Origin: Paracoccus sp. Z118
Lineage (GTDB): Bacteria; Pseudomonadota; Alphaproteobacteria; Rhodobacterales; Rhodobacteraceae
Reading direction: 5' to 3'
Assembly (NCBI RefSeq): GCF_019061185.1
Contig: NZ_JAHQZU010000002.1
Location: forward strand, 124,001-188,000
Length of the DNA stretch: 64,000 nt
Shown here in pieces: positions 48,587-56,107 of this stretch. Position numbers and translations under genes: made by a program. The notes under the pieces were generated by a model, which did not search any database, had not been told where the DNA came from, and saw only the letters and a list, made by a program, of their open reading frames with translations. How positions within the stretch are numbered: position 1 is the stretch's first letter; the number at the start of each line of letters is the position of its first letter.

Positions 48587-50392
48587 TCAGTTCGCGACGA
48601 GCTTTAGATCACCTGCCGGGCGATTTCCAATCACGGGAAGCGAGGTGTCGGTTTCCGGCCGAAGCCCCACGATGGGCGACAGGCGCCGCACCAGCTCGGC
48701 CGCCACCGGGGCGACCGTGAGGCCGGCGGTGCGCGCCTCGCGCCCGGTGGAGTTGGTGGCCGAAGGCTCGTCCAGCGCCACGACCAGCACGTATTTCGGA
48801 TCATGGGCCGGGAACATGCTGGCGAAGTTGGAGATCACCTTGCTGTCGTAATAGCCGCCGCCGGGGCGCGGCTTGTCGGCGGTGCCGGTCTTGCCGCCGA
48901 CGTGGTATCCTTCGACCTCGGCCCGGCGGGCGGTGCCGCGCGTCACGACCTGCCGCAGCAGGTCGCGGGCGGTGCGGGCGGCGCTTTCGGACATGACCCG
49001 CTCTCCCTGCACGTGATCGCGGCGATGGACCAGCGTGGGCCGGACCCGCAGGCCGTCATTGGCGATGGTCGCATAGGCCGCCGCGAGGTGCAGCGGGCTC
49101 GCCGCCAGCCCGTGACCGAAGGAAACCGTCGCCGCCGTCACGGCGGGCCAGCGCGAGGGGACCAGCGGCTTGCCGGTCGGCGCCTCGGTCATCTCGACGG
49201 TGGTCGGCTCGAACAGGCCCAGATCCTTCAGGAACTGCTGCTGCCGCTCCGGCCCCAGCATCTGCGCGATCCGCACGGTGCCCACGTTCGAGGATTTCAC
49301 GATGATGTCCGCGACCGACAGGCTGCCGCCGTAGTTGTGGAAATCGTGGATCAGATACTTGCCGATCTTCATCGGCGAGTTGGCGTTGATCATCGTGTTG
49401 GCGTTGATCAGCCCCTCGTCGATGGCCTGGGCCACGGGGAATATCTTGAAGGACGAGCCGAGTTCATACTGCCCCTGCACCATGCGGTTGAACAGCGGGC
49501 TGTCGGACGGATCGCCCTTGGTCAGCGGGCGGGGGCGGTCGTTGGGGTCGAAGTCGGGCAGGCTCGCCATCGCGACGATCTCGCCGGTCTTCACCTCCAT
49601 CAGCACGGCGGCGGCGCCCTTGGCGTTCATCACCTTCATGCCGTTGGACAGCACCTCCTCCATCGCCGCCTGGGCGGTGAGGTCGACGGACAGCGTCAGT
49701 GGCGCGCCGGCATTGGCGGGATCGCGCAGCCAGTTGTCGAACGCCTTCTCGACCCCCGCCATGCCCAGCACCTCGGCGCTGCTCACGCCCTCGGCCCCGA
49801 AGGTCGAGCCGCCGAGGATGTGGCTGGCCAACTTGCCGTTGGGGTAAAGCCGCATCTCGCGCGGGCCGAACAGCAGGCCCGGCTCGCCGATGTCGTGGAC
49901 GGCCTGCATCTGCTCGGGCGAGAGCTTCTTCTTGATCCAGACGAAGCTGCGGTTGCCGGTGAAGTCCTTGACCAGCCGCTCGTGGTCCAGATCGGGGAAT
50001 ATCTTCGCCAGCCCATCCGCCGCGCCGGCCGGATCGACCATCTGCTTGGGGTGGGCGTAGAGCGCGTGGGTGGACAGGTTCGTCGCCAGCACCCGCCCGT
50101 GCCGGTCCACGATGTCCGCCCGCTGCGAGATGATCTGCGCCCCCGTGGTCTGCGCCCGCGGCTCGCTGGGATTGCTGGAGGCGAGCGCCCCCATCCGCAT
50201 CCCCACCGTGCCGAAGGCCAGCAGGAAGCAACTCGTCATCACGTAAAGCCGCATCCGCGCACGCTTGCGGGCCCTGTCCTGAATCTCGGCATGGCGGCGG
50301 GCGCGGTTCTCGGCCTCGATGGCGTTCGGGTCCTCGCCCTTCTCGCGGGCGCGGAGGATGCGGGCCAGGGGACGCAAGGGGGTGCGGATCAC
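48587..50392 (-). CDS. ftsI: Septal penicillin-binding protein FtsI (PBP3)
   Basis: A 601-residue transpeptidase. A basic cytoplasmic N-terminus precedes a membrane anchor near residues 48-66, then the pedestal domain and the penicillin-binding domain with S313-S-F-K316, S367-S-N369 and K501-T-G503. All catalytic motifs are intact. The GTG at 50392 overlaps the ftsL stop as GTGA, which sets the start; the frame upstream is a shadow. It works with FtsW in septal wall synthesis. Confidence 0.97.
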   Translation of the reverse strand: MIRTPLRPLARILRAREKGEDPNAIEAENRARRHAEIQDRARKRARMRLYVMTSCFLLAFGTVGMRMGALASSNPSEPRAQTTGAQIISQRADIVDRHGRVLATNLSTHALYAHPKQMVDPAGAADGLAKIFPDLDHERLVKDFTGNRSFVWIKKKLSPEQMQAVHDIGEPGLLFGPREMRLYPNGKLASHILGGSTFGAEGVSSAEVLGMAGVEKAFDNWLRDPANAGAPLTLSVDLTAQAAMEEVLSNGMKVMNAKGAAAVLMEVKTGEIVAMASLPDFDPNDRPRPLTKGDPSDSPLFNRMVQGQYELGSSFKIFPVAQAIDEGLINANTMINANSPMKIGKYLIHDFHNYGGSLSVADIIVKSSNVGTVRIAQMLGPERQQQFLKDLGLFEPTTVEMTEAPTGKPLVPSRWPAVTAATVSFGHGLAASPLHLAAAYATIANDGLRVRPTLVHRRDHVQGERVMSESAARTARDLLRQVVTRGTARRAEVEGYHVGGKTGTADKPRPGGGYYDSKVISNFASMFPAHDPKYVLVVALDEPSATNSTGREARTAGLTVAPVAAELVRRLSPIVGLRPETDTSLPVIGNRPAGDLKLVAN

Positions 50393-50802
50393 GGCTGATT
50401 CTCCATCTGGACGGGGCGGGAACGGGGGCGGCCGGCGATGGCGGGCGCATCGGCGGGAACCGGCGGGTCGGAAAACGCGTCGGGCTCGCCCTCGGGCGGC
50501 AGGTCGGGGGCGGGCGGCGGTGGATAATCGACGTTGTTCACCGCGCCGAACTGGCCCGCCTGCACCGGCACCAGCTTCAGCCGCGCGAAGTTGAGATCCA
50601 CCAGGTCGCGCAGCCGTTCGGGGCGGTTGAGATAGGCCCATTCGGCGCGCAGGACGCCGAGCTGCTCGCGCAGGCCGCCGATGTCCCGCTGGATGCGGTT
50701 CATGTCGTCGATCGCGGCCTGGGTGCGATAGTTCTCGCGATAGGCCCAGAAGGCCAGACCCATGACGATCAGGACCGTGACGGTGTAAAGCAACGCCCTC
50801 AT
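50389..50802 (-). CDS. ftsL: Cell division protein FtsL
   Basis: A 137-residue bitopic protein. One membrane helix lies at residues 3-20 ([18 protein letters not shown]), then a coiled coil (about residues 22-60) with [21 protein letters not shown], a typical FtsL segment, and a Pro-rich tail of about 45 residues. It links FtsQ to FtsI/FtsW. It overlaps both rsmH (ATGA) and ftsI (GTGA). Confidence 0.92.
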   Translation of the reverse strand: MRALLYTVTVLIVMGLAFWAYRENYRTQAAIDDMNRIQRDIGGLREQLGVLRAEWAYLNRPERLRDLVDLNFARLKLVPVQAGQFGAVNNVDYPPPPAPDLPPEGEPDAFSDPPVPADAPAIAGRPRSRPVQMENQP

Positions 50803-51764
50803 CTGCCGCTCTCCGGCAGCTGCGGCAGGCCGAGCGCGGCGGTGTCCACCCGGCCCCCCGGGGCGTCGGTGCGGATGGCGACGCGCAGAAAGGCCGAGCG
50901 GGCGCGGGGATTGGCGGCAAGCTCCGCCTCGTCCGCCCCGATGGCGCGGCGGAAGGGCAGCTTGAAGGCGGGGGCGTCCTGCTTCGCCTCGGGGGCGTAG
51001 CGGCTGCCGCCGCCCGCCGCGTTGGCGCGGGTCTGCATGAAGCGTTTGACGATGCGGTCTTCCAGCGAGTGGAAGCTGACCACCGCCAGATGCCCGCCGG
51101 GCTTCAGCGCTCGCTCGGCGGCGGACAGTCCCGCGACAAGCTGGCCGAACTCGTCGTTCACCCAGATGCGGATCGCCTGGAAGCTGCGGGTCGCGGGATG
51201 GCTCTGCCCCGGTTTCGGGCGCGGCAGGCAGGACTGCACCACATCCGCAAGCTCGGCGGTGCGGGTCAGCGGCCGGGCGGCGACGATGGCGCGGGCGATG
51301 CGGCGGGCGGCGCGTTCCTCGCCGTAATGATAGAGGACATCGGCGATGCGCGATTCCTCGGCCTCGTTCAGCAGATCGGCGGCCGAGGGGCCGTCCTGGC
51401 CCATCCGCATGTCCAGCGGCCCGTCGCGCAGGAAGGAAAAGCCGCGTTCCGGCTGGTCGAGCTGCATCGAGCTGACGCCGAGATCCAGCACCACCCCATC
51501 CAGCTTCTCGCCCGCGAGACTGTCGAGGTCCGAGAACGTGCCCTGCACCATCCGCAGCCGGTCGCCATATTCGTCCGCCCATCCGCGGGCCATCTCGAAC
51601 ACGGACGGGTCGCGGTCGATGCCGATGACGCGCCCCGCCCCGGCTTCCAGCAGGCCGCGCGCATAGCCGCCCGCGCCAAAGGTGCCGTCCACCCAGACGC
51701 CCGAAACGGGGGCCACCGCCCGCAGCAGCGGGGCGAGCAGGACGGGCACATGCGGGGCGGACAT
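50799..51764 (-). CDS. rsmH: 16S rRNA (cytosine-1402-N4)-methyltransferase
   Basis: A 321-residue methyltransferase (formerly mraW). The SAM site [18 protein letters not shown] is near residue 26. Signature motifs are [19 protein letters not shown] near residue 93, [14 protein letters not shown] near residue 193 and [16 protein letters not shown] near residue 235. The ATG at 51764 overlaps the mraZ stop as TGATG. Confidence 0.98.
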   Translation of the reverse strand: MSAPHVPVLLAPLLRAVAPVSGVWVDGTFGAGGYARGLLEAGAGRVIGIDRDPSVFEMARGWADEYGDRLRMVQGTFSDLDSLAGEKLDGVVLDLGVSSMQLDQPERGFSFLRDGPLDMRMGQDGPSAADLLNEAEESRIADVLYHYGEERAARRIARAIVAARPLTRTAELADVVQSCLPRPKPGQSHPATRSFQAIRIWVNDEFGQLVAGLSAAERALKPGGHLAVVSFHSLEDRIVKRFMQTRANAAGGGSRYAPEAKQDAPAFKLPFRRAIGADEAELAANPRARSAFLRVAIRTDAPGGRVDTAALGLPQLPESGR

Positions 51765-52267
51765 CAGGCCGCAGCCTCCGGCGCCGGCAGCAGCGACAGC
51801 GGATCGGCGCCGGGCGCAAGCTCGGGCACCATCGCCGCGATGGACTGCAACTCGGCCTCGTGGGTCTCGGGGGTGGAGACCTTCAGGTAATCGCCCGAGG
51901 CCATGAAGAAGGCGCGGTCGTCCAGCCCGATCTTCTCGCGCAGGCGATGCGGCAGGACGAGGCGGCCATCGCCGTCGATCTCGGCCTCTTCCGACAGGCC
52001 GTTCATCAGCGTTTCCAGATAGGTCCGCTCGGCCGATCCGCGCGGCATCCGGGAAATGCTCTCGTCGATCTCGTCGATGGCTTCGATGGTGAACAGGCGC
52101 AGATGGGTCCAGTCGTCGAAACCATAGACGATGACCATCTGCGGGCGCTTGCCGGTTTCCCAGTCGGGGTCGCAGGATTCGAAGACGCGGCGGAACTTGG
52201 CCGGGATCGACAGACGCCCCTTGGCGTCCACCTTCACCTCTTCCGAGCCTCTGAACCTGCGCGCCAC
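51764..52267 (-). CDS. mraZ: Transcriptional regulator MraZ
   Basis: A 167-residue protein, the first gene of the dcw cluster. It has two AbrB-like SpoVT repeats with the conserved D-x-K-GR pattern: [14 protein letters not shown] (residues 13-26) and [14 protein letters not shown] (residues 97-110). MraZ represses its own cluster by binding TGGGN repeats. I chose the GTG at 52267, with GGAAGG 9 bases upstream, because it gives the family N-terminus MARRFRG. Confidence 0.95.
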   Translation of the reverse strand: MARRFRGSEEVKVDAKGRLSIPAKFRRVFESCDPDWETGKRPQMVIVYGFDDWTHLRLFTIEAIDEIDESISRMPRGSAERTYLETLMNGLSEEAEIDGDGRLVLPHRLREKIGLDDRAFFMASGDYLKVSTPETHEAELQSIAAMVPELAPGADPLSLLPAPEAAA

Positions 52268-52316
52268 GCCGGCCACCTTCCACTGTCCGCCCGCTCCGGT
52301 CCCCGCAACGGGAAAG

Positions 52317-52350
52317 GGCGGATCGGGCCGCTGCCACTGCCCGATCCGCC
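52317..52350 (-). other. Leader hairpin 50 bases upstream of mraZ
   Basis: GGCGGATCGGGC (52317-52328) and GCCCGATCCGCC (52339-52350) form a perfect 12-bp stem with a 10-base loop. On the minus strand it is followed by CTTTCCC, a weak terminator-like end, so it may act as an attenuator or a 5'-UTR stabiliser for the dcw mRNA. Confidence 0.5.
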
Positions 52351-52525
52351 GCCCTCGTCCCATTGCTGGGCCCCGAAGTTTCGGGGATCGCCCGGCTCGT
52401 CGCGCCACCTGGGGGAGGTGCTGCTCGCACGCGACCGGGTCGTTTTGCGGAAGTGCGGCTGCCTGTATGAAGCCTGCCTATGGCGTGGGGTCTTGGTGCC
52501 CCTTCGCTCCGCCTTCCGTGAGTTC

Positions 52526-52560
52526 AGGGATGCCATGGGAAATCATGGGAAGCAACGGGT
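52526..52560 (+). promoter_or_regulatory. Four 10-bp-spaced MraZ-box-like repeats
   Basis: AGGGA, TGGGA, TGGGA and CGGGT start at 52526, 52536, 52546 and 52556, each separated by 5 bases, in the orientation opposite to mraZ transcription. The TGGGN-N5 periodicity is that reported for MraZ sites. Confidence 0.5.
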
Positions 52561-52710
52561 TTGTTCGCCGCCAAGCACAAGCCCGCCGGCCGGGCCAAGG
52601 GGAACGCGGCACGAACATCCTCACGCGGCGGTGATCGGGAGGCTTAATTTAGCGGGACTGTGGCTTTCAGCACACAACATGTGGTGGGCAGTGACCGTGT
52701 TGCAGATAAG

Positions 52711-52725
52711 ACCCACAAATTCCCA
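52711..52725 (-). promoter_or_regulatory. MraZ-box-like pair 1 (mraZ orientation)
   Basis: On the minus strand TGGGA-ATTTG-TGGGT (52725-52711) has the TGGGN-N5-TGGGN spacing. It also overlaps a TTCCCA-AATC-TGGGAA dyad at 52720-52735. Confidence 0.5.
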
Positions 52726-52845
52726 AATCTGGGAAAAGCTGCGCGTCAGCCTGTTCCGGCACCAACCTGAGGCACCGCAAGCCGGAGGAGCCACCCCGAT
52801 TCACACCCGCTCACGCCGGCTTGAGCGAGATTCGCACAGGCGCGT

Positions 52846-52860
52846 TCCCGCAGTTTCCCA
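52846..52860 (-). promoter_or_regulatory. MraZ-box-like pair 2 (mraZ orientation)
   Basis: On the minus strand TGGGA-AACTG-CGGGA (52860-52846), the same 10-bp period, close to the 3' end of the upstream mrp gene. Confidence 0.4.
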
Positions 52861-52874
52861 GATGGCCGCCCATG

Positions 52875-52902
52875 AAAAAGGGCGGCCCCAAAGGACCGCC
52901 CC
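52875..52902 (-). terminator. Intrinsic terminator after mrp
   Basis: On the minus strand GGGCGG(TC)C pairs with GGCCGCCC across a short loop and is followed by five T residues (52879-52875). Confidence 0.8.
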
Positions 52903-52924
52903 TCACGCACAGCCGCTGGCGGGT

Positions 52925-54019
52925 TCAGGCGACGCCCGATTCGATCAGCCGCCGCGCCAGCCGCATATAGGCATCGGCCACCGGCCCCTCGCCCGCCGCG
53001 ACCGGGGTTCCCGAATCGCCCGCGATCCGCACAGACAGGTCCAGCGGCACCTCGCCCAGGAACGGCAGGCCGCGGGCCTGCGCCTCGGCCGCGACGCCGC
53101 CATGGCCGAACAGATGCTCCTCATGGCCGCAATTGGGGCAGACATAGGTAGACATGTTCTCGACCAGTCCCAGAACCGGGGTCTTGAGCTTGTCGAACAT
53201 GTCGATCGCCCGGCGCGCATCGATCAGCGCCACGTCCTGCGGGGTGGAGACGATCACCGCCCCCGTCACCGGCGCCTTCTGGCACAGACTCAGCTGCACA
53301 TCGCCAGTCCCCGGCGGCAGGTCCACCAGCAGCACGTCGAGCTTGCCCCATTCCACCTGATTCAGCATCTGCTGCAAGGCGCCCTGCAACATCGGGCCGC
53401 GCCAGACGAGCGCCTGGCCTTCGTTCATCATCAGCCCCAGCGACATCATCGCGACGCCATGGCCATACATGGGCTGGATCCGGTCGCCCTCGCTGCGCGG
53501 GCGGCCGGTCACCCCCAGCATCCGCGGCTGACTGGGGCCGTAGATGTCGGCGTCGAGGATGCCGACCCGGCGCCCGGCGCGGGCCAGCGCCACGGCGAGG
53601 TTGGCGGTCAGCGTGGATTTCCCCACCCCGCCCTTGCCCGAGCCGATGGCCACGATCCGGTCAACACCCGGAATCGCCTCCGGCCCGGCCTGCGGGGTCG
53701 GGTGGCGGCCGATCTTCAGATCAGGCGGCGGCGCGGCCCCGCCGCTGCGCGCCGCAACGGGCGAGGATTTTCCCGCGGGCGCGGTGGTCACGATCTGCAC
53801 GCCAGCCACGCCCGTCATTCCACGCAACAGGGATTCGGCCTGCGCGCGGGCAGGCTCCAGCGCACGGGCAAGCTGGGCGTCGGGCGCCTCGATCACGAAG
53901 CGGACGGTGCCGTCGTCGGATATCTGCAAGGCGCGCACGAGATCGGCCGACACGAGGTTTCCGCCGCCCGGCACCTGAATCGTGGCGAGCGACTCAAGAA
54001 TCCTGTCTCTGTCGATCAT
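52925..54019 (-). CDS. mrp: Iron-sulfur carrier protein Mrp/ApbC (P-loop ATPase)
   Basis: A 364-residue Fe-S cluster carrier. An N-terminal MIP18/DUF59-like domain (about residues 4-80) precedes the ParA/MinD-type ATPase with deviant Walker A KGGVGKST at residues 129-136 and a CPNC motif in STYVCPNCGHEEHLFG that binds the bridging cluster. Of two adjacent ATGs (54022, 54019) I chose 54019, which puts AGGGGG 5 bases upstream. It is transcribed on its own ahead of the dcw cluster. Confidence 0.95.
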   Translation of the reverse strand: MIDRDRILESLATIQVPGGGNLVSADLVRALQISDDGTVRFVIEAPDAQLARALEPARAQAESLLRGMTGVAGVQIVTTAPAGKSSPVAARSGGAAPPPDLKIGRHPTPQAGPEAIPGVDRIVAIGSGKGGVGKSTLTANLAVALARAGRRVGILDADIYGPSQPRMLGVTGRPRSEGDRIQPMYGHGVAMMSLGLMMNEGQALVWRGPMLQGALQQMLNQVEWGKLDVLLVDLPPGTGDVQLSLCQKAPVTGAVIVSTPQDVALIDARRAIDMFDKLKTPVLGLVENMSTYVCPNCGHEEHLFGHGGVAAEAQARGLPFLGEVPLDLSVRIAGDSGTPVAAGEGPVADAYMRLARRLIESGVA

Positions 54020-54329
54020 CATTGCCCCCTGCGGTTGATCTGCGGCGCAGCATCGCAAAGCCTGCGCGTGACGTAAAGGTGACGGCCCGCCCATTCGGAC
54101 GTTGCGTCATTTGCATGACTGCGACTTGAAGTCGCAGATTTTCTTCCAAGAAACTTCCCTAACCGCTTAATTGTTGGTCACAGCCGTGGCGGAGCCATGC
54201 ACATGACGAATGGCTCCGTTCCATTTTCAGCCATTGTGCAGGTGCAGAAACTGGCCCATTTAGCTCCCAACAGAAAACAACAACCGGCGCCCGGCCAACC
54301 AGCCCCCGCCGCAGACCCGAGAAGAGAAA
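54020..54329. promoter_or_regulatory. Divergent control region between mrp and the DUF1127 gene
   Basis: No gene is visible in these 310 bases. CTGCGACT-TGA-AGTCGCAG (54119-54137) is a perfect 8-bp dyad followed by ATTTTC, so on the plus strand it resembles a short terminator or a regulator dyad, and it overlaps CTTGAA at 54125-54130, a heat-shock-sigma-like -35. I cannot assign a -10 with confidence. Confidence 0.4.
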
Positions 54330-54563
54330 ATGGCAACGTTCGACCAGTTCGGCACCAACCAGACCAACACCCGCGCCCCCGGCATTGCGCAGCGGATCGC
54401 GGCGACGGCCGCCAGCATCCGCGACCAGATTGCGCGCCGTGCGCTGTATCGTCGCACCGTAAACGAGCTTTCGGCGATGTCCAACCGCGAATTGGCGGAT
54501 ATCGGCGTGAACCGGAGCATGATCCACAGCGTTGCCCATCAGGCTGTCAACACGCAGCGGTAA
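54330..54563 (+). CDS. DUF1127 small protein (CcaF1-like) ahead of the CCUCC RNA array
   Basis: A 77-residue basic protein. The C-terminal DUF1127 motif YRRTVNELSAMSNRELADIGV spans about residues 40-60, preceded by an Arg-rich helix (IRDQIARRALYRR). In R. sphaeroides a DUF1127 protein (CcaF1) is encoded directly upstream of four CcsR sRNAs and has been reported to bind RNA and affect sRNA processing. The same arrangement is seen here. The ATG at 54330 follows GAAGAGAAA. Function in this organism is inferred from that context. Confidence 0.93.
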   Translation: MATFDQFGTNQTNTRAPGIAQRIAATAASIRDQIARRALYRRTVNELSAMSNRELADIGVNRSMIHSVAHQAVNTQR

Positions 54564-54574
54564 GAACAAGGTTT

Positions 54575-54608
54575 CCTGACCCCCTCTCCTCCTCCCTCGG
54601 GGTTCAGG
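54575..54608 (+). ncRNA. CCUCC-loop hairpin 1 of the CcsR/cuckoo-type array
   Basis: Stem CCTGACCCC with GGGGTTCAGG; the loop carries CCTCCTCCC (54588-54596). It starts 11 bases after the DUF1127 stop codon. Confidence 0.8.
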
Positions 54609-54612
54609 TCAA

Positions 54613-54650
54613 GGCGGCATCCCCACTCCTCCCTCCCAGGGGATGCCGCC
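54613..54650 (+). ncRNA. CCUCC-loop hairpin 2
   Basis: Perfect 12-bp stem GGCGGCATCCCC/GGGGATGCCGCC; the loop carries CTCCTCCC (54626-54633). Confidence 0.82.
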
Positions 54651-54660
54651 CAAAGAATAC

Positions 54661-54693
54661 GCGACGGATCCGACCTCCTCCCCGGATCTTCGC
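54661..54693 (+). ncRNA. CCUCC-loop hairpin 3
   Basis: Stem GATCCG/CGGATC (54667-54672 with 54683-54688) with an outer GCGA/TCGC; the loop carries CCTCCTCCC (54674-54682). Confidence 0.75.
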
Positions 54694-54699
54694 GCATCA

Positions 54700-54735
54700 G
54701 GCGGCGGCCCCCTCCTCCTCCCTGGGGTCGCCGCC
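54700..54735 (+). ncRNA. CCUCC-loop hairpin 4
   Basis: 12-bp stem GGCGGCGGCCCC/GGGGTCGCCGCC with one G-U pair; the loop carries CCTCCTCCTCCC (54711-54722). A short plain hairpin TCCCGCC/GGCGGGA (54741-54756) without the loop motif follows. Confidence 0.82.
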
Positions 54736-54763
54736 GACCCTCCCGCCCCGGCGGGAACAGGAT

Positions 54764-54796
54764 ACGACGGCCCCTCCTCCTCCCTGGGCCGGTCGT
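54764..54796 (+). ncRNA. CCUCC-loop hairpin 5
   Basis: Stem ACGAC-GGCCC/GGGCC-GTCGT with a one-base bulge; the loop carries CCTCCTCCTCCC (54773-54784). Confidence 0.8.
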
Positions 54797-54798
54797 TT

Positions 54799-54834
54799 GC
54801 GGTGACGGCCCTCCTCCTCCCTGGCCGTTGCCGC
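54799..54834 (+). ncRNA. CCUCC-loop hairpin 6
   Basis: 12-bp stem 54799-54810 with 54823-54834, including two G-U pairs; the loop carries CCTCCTCCTCCC (54810-54821). Confidence 0.8.
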
Positions 54835-54841
54835 ACCCCAT

Positions 54842-54872
54842 ACGCGGCCCCTCCTCCTCCCTGGGCCAGCGT
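54842..54872 (+). ncRNA. CCUCC-loop hairpin 7
   Basis: Stem ACGC-GGCCC/GGGCC-GCGT with an unpaired A at 54868; the loop carries CCTCCTCCTCCC (54850-54861). Confidence 0.8.
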
Positions 54873-54876
54873 TGCG

Positions 54877-54913
54877 CGGCGGCGCCTCTCCTCCCTCCTC
54901 CCTGGCGCCGCCG
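54877..54913 (+). ncRNA. CCUCC-loop hairpin 8 (two motif copies)
   Basis: Perfect 10-bp stem CGGCGGCGCC/GGCGCCGCCG; the 17-base loop carries overlapping CTCCTCCC (54888-54895) and CCTCCTCCC (54894-54902). It is followed by a pyrimidine-rich CTTCCTTCCC, which may be the end of the array. Confidence 0.8.
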
Positions 54914-54948
54914 CTTCCTTCCCGAACGGGAACGGTCTATGCGGAGGG

Positions 54949-55731
54949 ATGCTTTCCTATCAGCACAGCTACCACGCGGGAAATCTCGCCGACCTGCACA
55001 AGCACGCGCTGCTGGCATCGGCGCTGGCGCGGCTGGCGGCCAAGGACAAGCCGTTCACCTATCTGGAAACCCACGCCGGCCGTGGCCTCTATGATCTGCG
55101 CAGCCCCGAGGCGGTCCGCACCGGGGAAGCCGCCGCCGGCATCGAACGGGCGCTGGCCGAAGGCTGGCTGCCGCAGGACCACCCGCTGATCGCCGCCCTC
55201 ACGGCGATCCGGTCGCGGCATGGCGGGACGGCCTATCCCGGCTCGCCCCTCATCGCCGCCCATTTCCTGCGGCCCGGCGATACCGCCCATCTGGCCGAGC
55301 TTCACCCGCAGGAACACGCCGCACTGCAGCAGGTCGCCGGCTTCGCCCATCTCCACCGGCAGGACGGCTTTGTAACGGCGAACGCCCTGCTGCCGCCGGC
55401 ACCCCGCCGCGGCCTCATGCTGATCGACCCGAGCTACGAGGTGAAGGCCGATTACGACCGCATCCCCGGTATCGTGGCGAAGCTGGCGCGCAAGTGGAAC
55501 GTGGGCGTGATCGGGCTGTGGTATCCCATCCTGACCGATGACCGGCAGGCGCCGATGGCGCGCGCGCTGAGGGCCGCCCATCCCGGTGCCCTGTCCTCCG
55601 AAGTCCGCTTCTCCCCAGCCCGGCCTGGCCACGGCATGACCGGCTCGGGCATGTTCATCCTGAACCCGCCCTTCGGGCTCGAGGACGAGGCCGCGCGGAT
55701 GGCGGAGACATTCGGGCGTCTGGTGACCTGA
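54949..55731 (+). CDS. rlmJ: 23S rRNA (adenine-2030-N6)-methyltransferase RlmJ
   Basis: A 260-residue N6-adenine rRNA methyltransferase. The N-terminus [22 protein letters not shown] is the RlmJ hallmark and sets the ATG at 54949. [11 protein letters not shown] near residue 40 is the SAM site. The D/N-PP-Y catalytic motif appears as DPSY ([12 protein letters not shown], near residue 160) instead of the DPPY of E. coli, and NPPFGLE occurs near the C-terminus. The GGAGGG ribosome site touches the ATG, unusually close, and it is complementary to the loops of the RNA array just upstream. Confidence 0.93.
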   Translation: MLSYQHSYHAGNLADLHKHALLASALARLAAKDKPFTYLETHAGRGLYDLRSPEAVRTGEAAAGIERALAEGWLPQDHPLIAALTAIRSRHGGTAYPGSPLIAAHFLRPGDTAHLAELHPQEHAALQQVAGFAHLHRQDGFVTANALLPPAPRRGLMLIDPSYEVKADYDRIPGIVAKLARKWNVGVIGLWYPILTDDRQAPMARALRAAHPGALSSEVRFSPARPGHGMTGSGMFILNPPFGLEDEAARMAETFGRLVT

Positions 55732-55794
55732 GCTCACGGCTGGCAGCGCGCGGGGACAGCCGATCCGAGCGGAGGTGCAGCGAAAGTGGAAAAC

Positions 55795-55870
55795 TGGTGG
55801 AGCCGAGGGGAATCGAACCCCTGGCCTCGTCATTGCGAACGACGCGCTCTACCAACTGAGCTACGGCCCC
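55795..55870 (-). tRNA. tRNA-Ala (anticodon CGC)
   Basis: A complete 76-nt cloverleaf with encoded CCA. The acceptor GGGGCCG/CGGCTCC has the G3-U70 pair that identifies alanine tRNAs. The D arm is GCTC/GAGC, the anticodon loop TTCGCAA gives anticodon CGC (codon GCG), and the T arm is AGGGG-TTCGATT-CCCCT. GCG is a heavily used alanine codon in this GC-rich genome. Confidence 0.97.
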
Positions 55871-55929
55871 ACAGGCGCGCCTTTTGGACCGGCGCGGAAA
55901 AGTTGTCAAGCATCTGCCCGGCGCAAAAT

Positions 55930-55979
55930 GCGGGGGCTGTCTGCCCCCGCGCCCCCGAGGATATTTCGGCACCAAAGAC
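55930..55979 (+). repeat. Dispersed hairpin/ATATTT repeat, copy D
   Basis: GCGGGGGC and GCCCCCGC form the hairpin (55930-55950), then GCCCCCG and AGGATATTTCGGCACCAAAG. An inverted partial copy follows at 56108-56139. Confidence 0.7.
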
Positions 55980-56062
55980 CCGCTTAACCGAATCTTAGAC
56001 TCCATGTGCCAGAAGGAAGAGGCGGTACAGGCAGGGACGCCGATGACCGCCACCGAAGACGC

Positions 56063-56098
56063 CACAGTCCGCGGGGACGGGTACCCGCGCGGACTGTG
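56063..56098. other. Strong palindrome between trxC and the tRNA gene
   Basis: CACAGTCCGCG (56063-56073) and CGCGGACTGTG (56088-56098) form a perfect 11-bp stem. It lies between the two inverted repeat copies downstream of trxC and may be its transcription end. The surrounding 55871-56159 holds no gene. Confidence 0.5.
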
Positions 56099-56107
56099 TG
56101 CGACCTG

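Larger units (their letters stand above)
52268..52924 (-). promoter_or_regulatory. 657-base gene-free control region upstream of mraZ
   Basis: No convincing gene is present on either strand. Going upstream from mraZ it holds a 12-bp leader hairpin (52317-52350), a CCCCGA/TCGGGG hairpin (52371-52386), four 10-bp-spaced GGGA boxes (52526-52560), two pairs of TGGGN-N5 boxes on the mraZ-coding strand (52711-52725 and 52846-52860) and the mrp terminator (52875-52902). Confidence 0.6.

Noticed and set aside
52268..52924. RNase P RNA or tmRNA gene in the gap upstream of mraZ
   Set aside because: The conserved GAGGAAAGTCC element of RNase P RNA and a tRNA-like end for tmRNA are absent on both strands.
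54575..54913. CRISPR array interpretation of the CCTCC repeats
   Set aside because: The repeated element is only 8-12 bases and sits in the loops of hairpins with different stems and irregular spacing. There are no constant direct repeats or cas genes.
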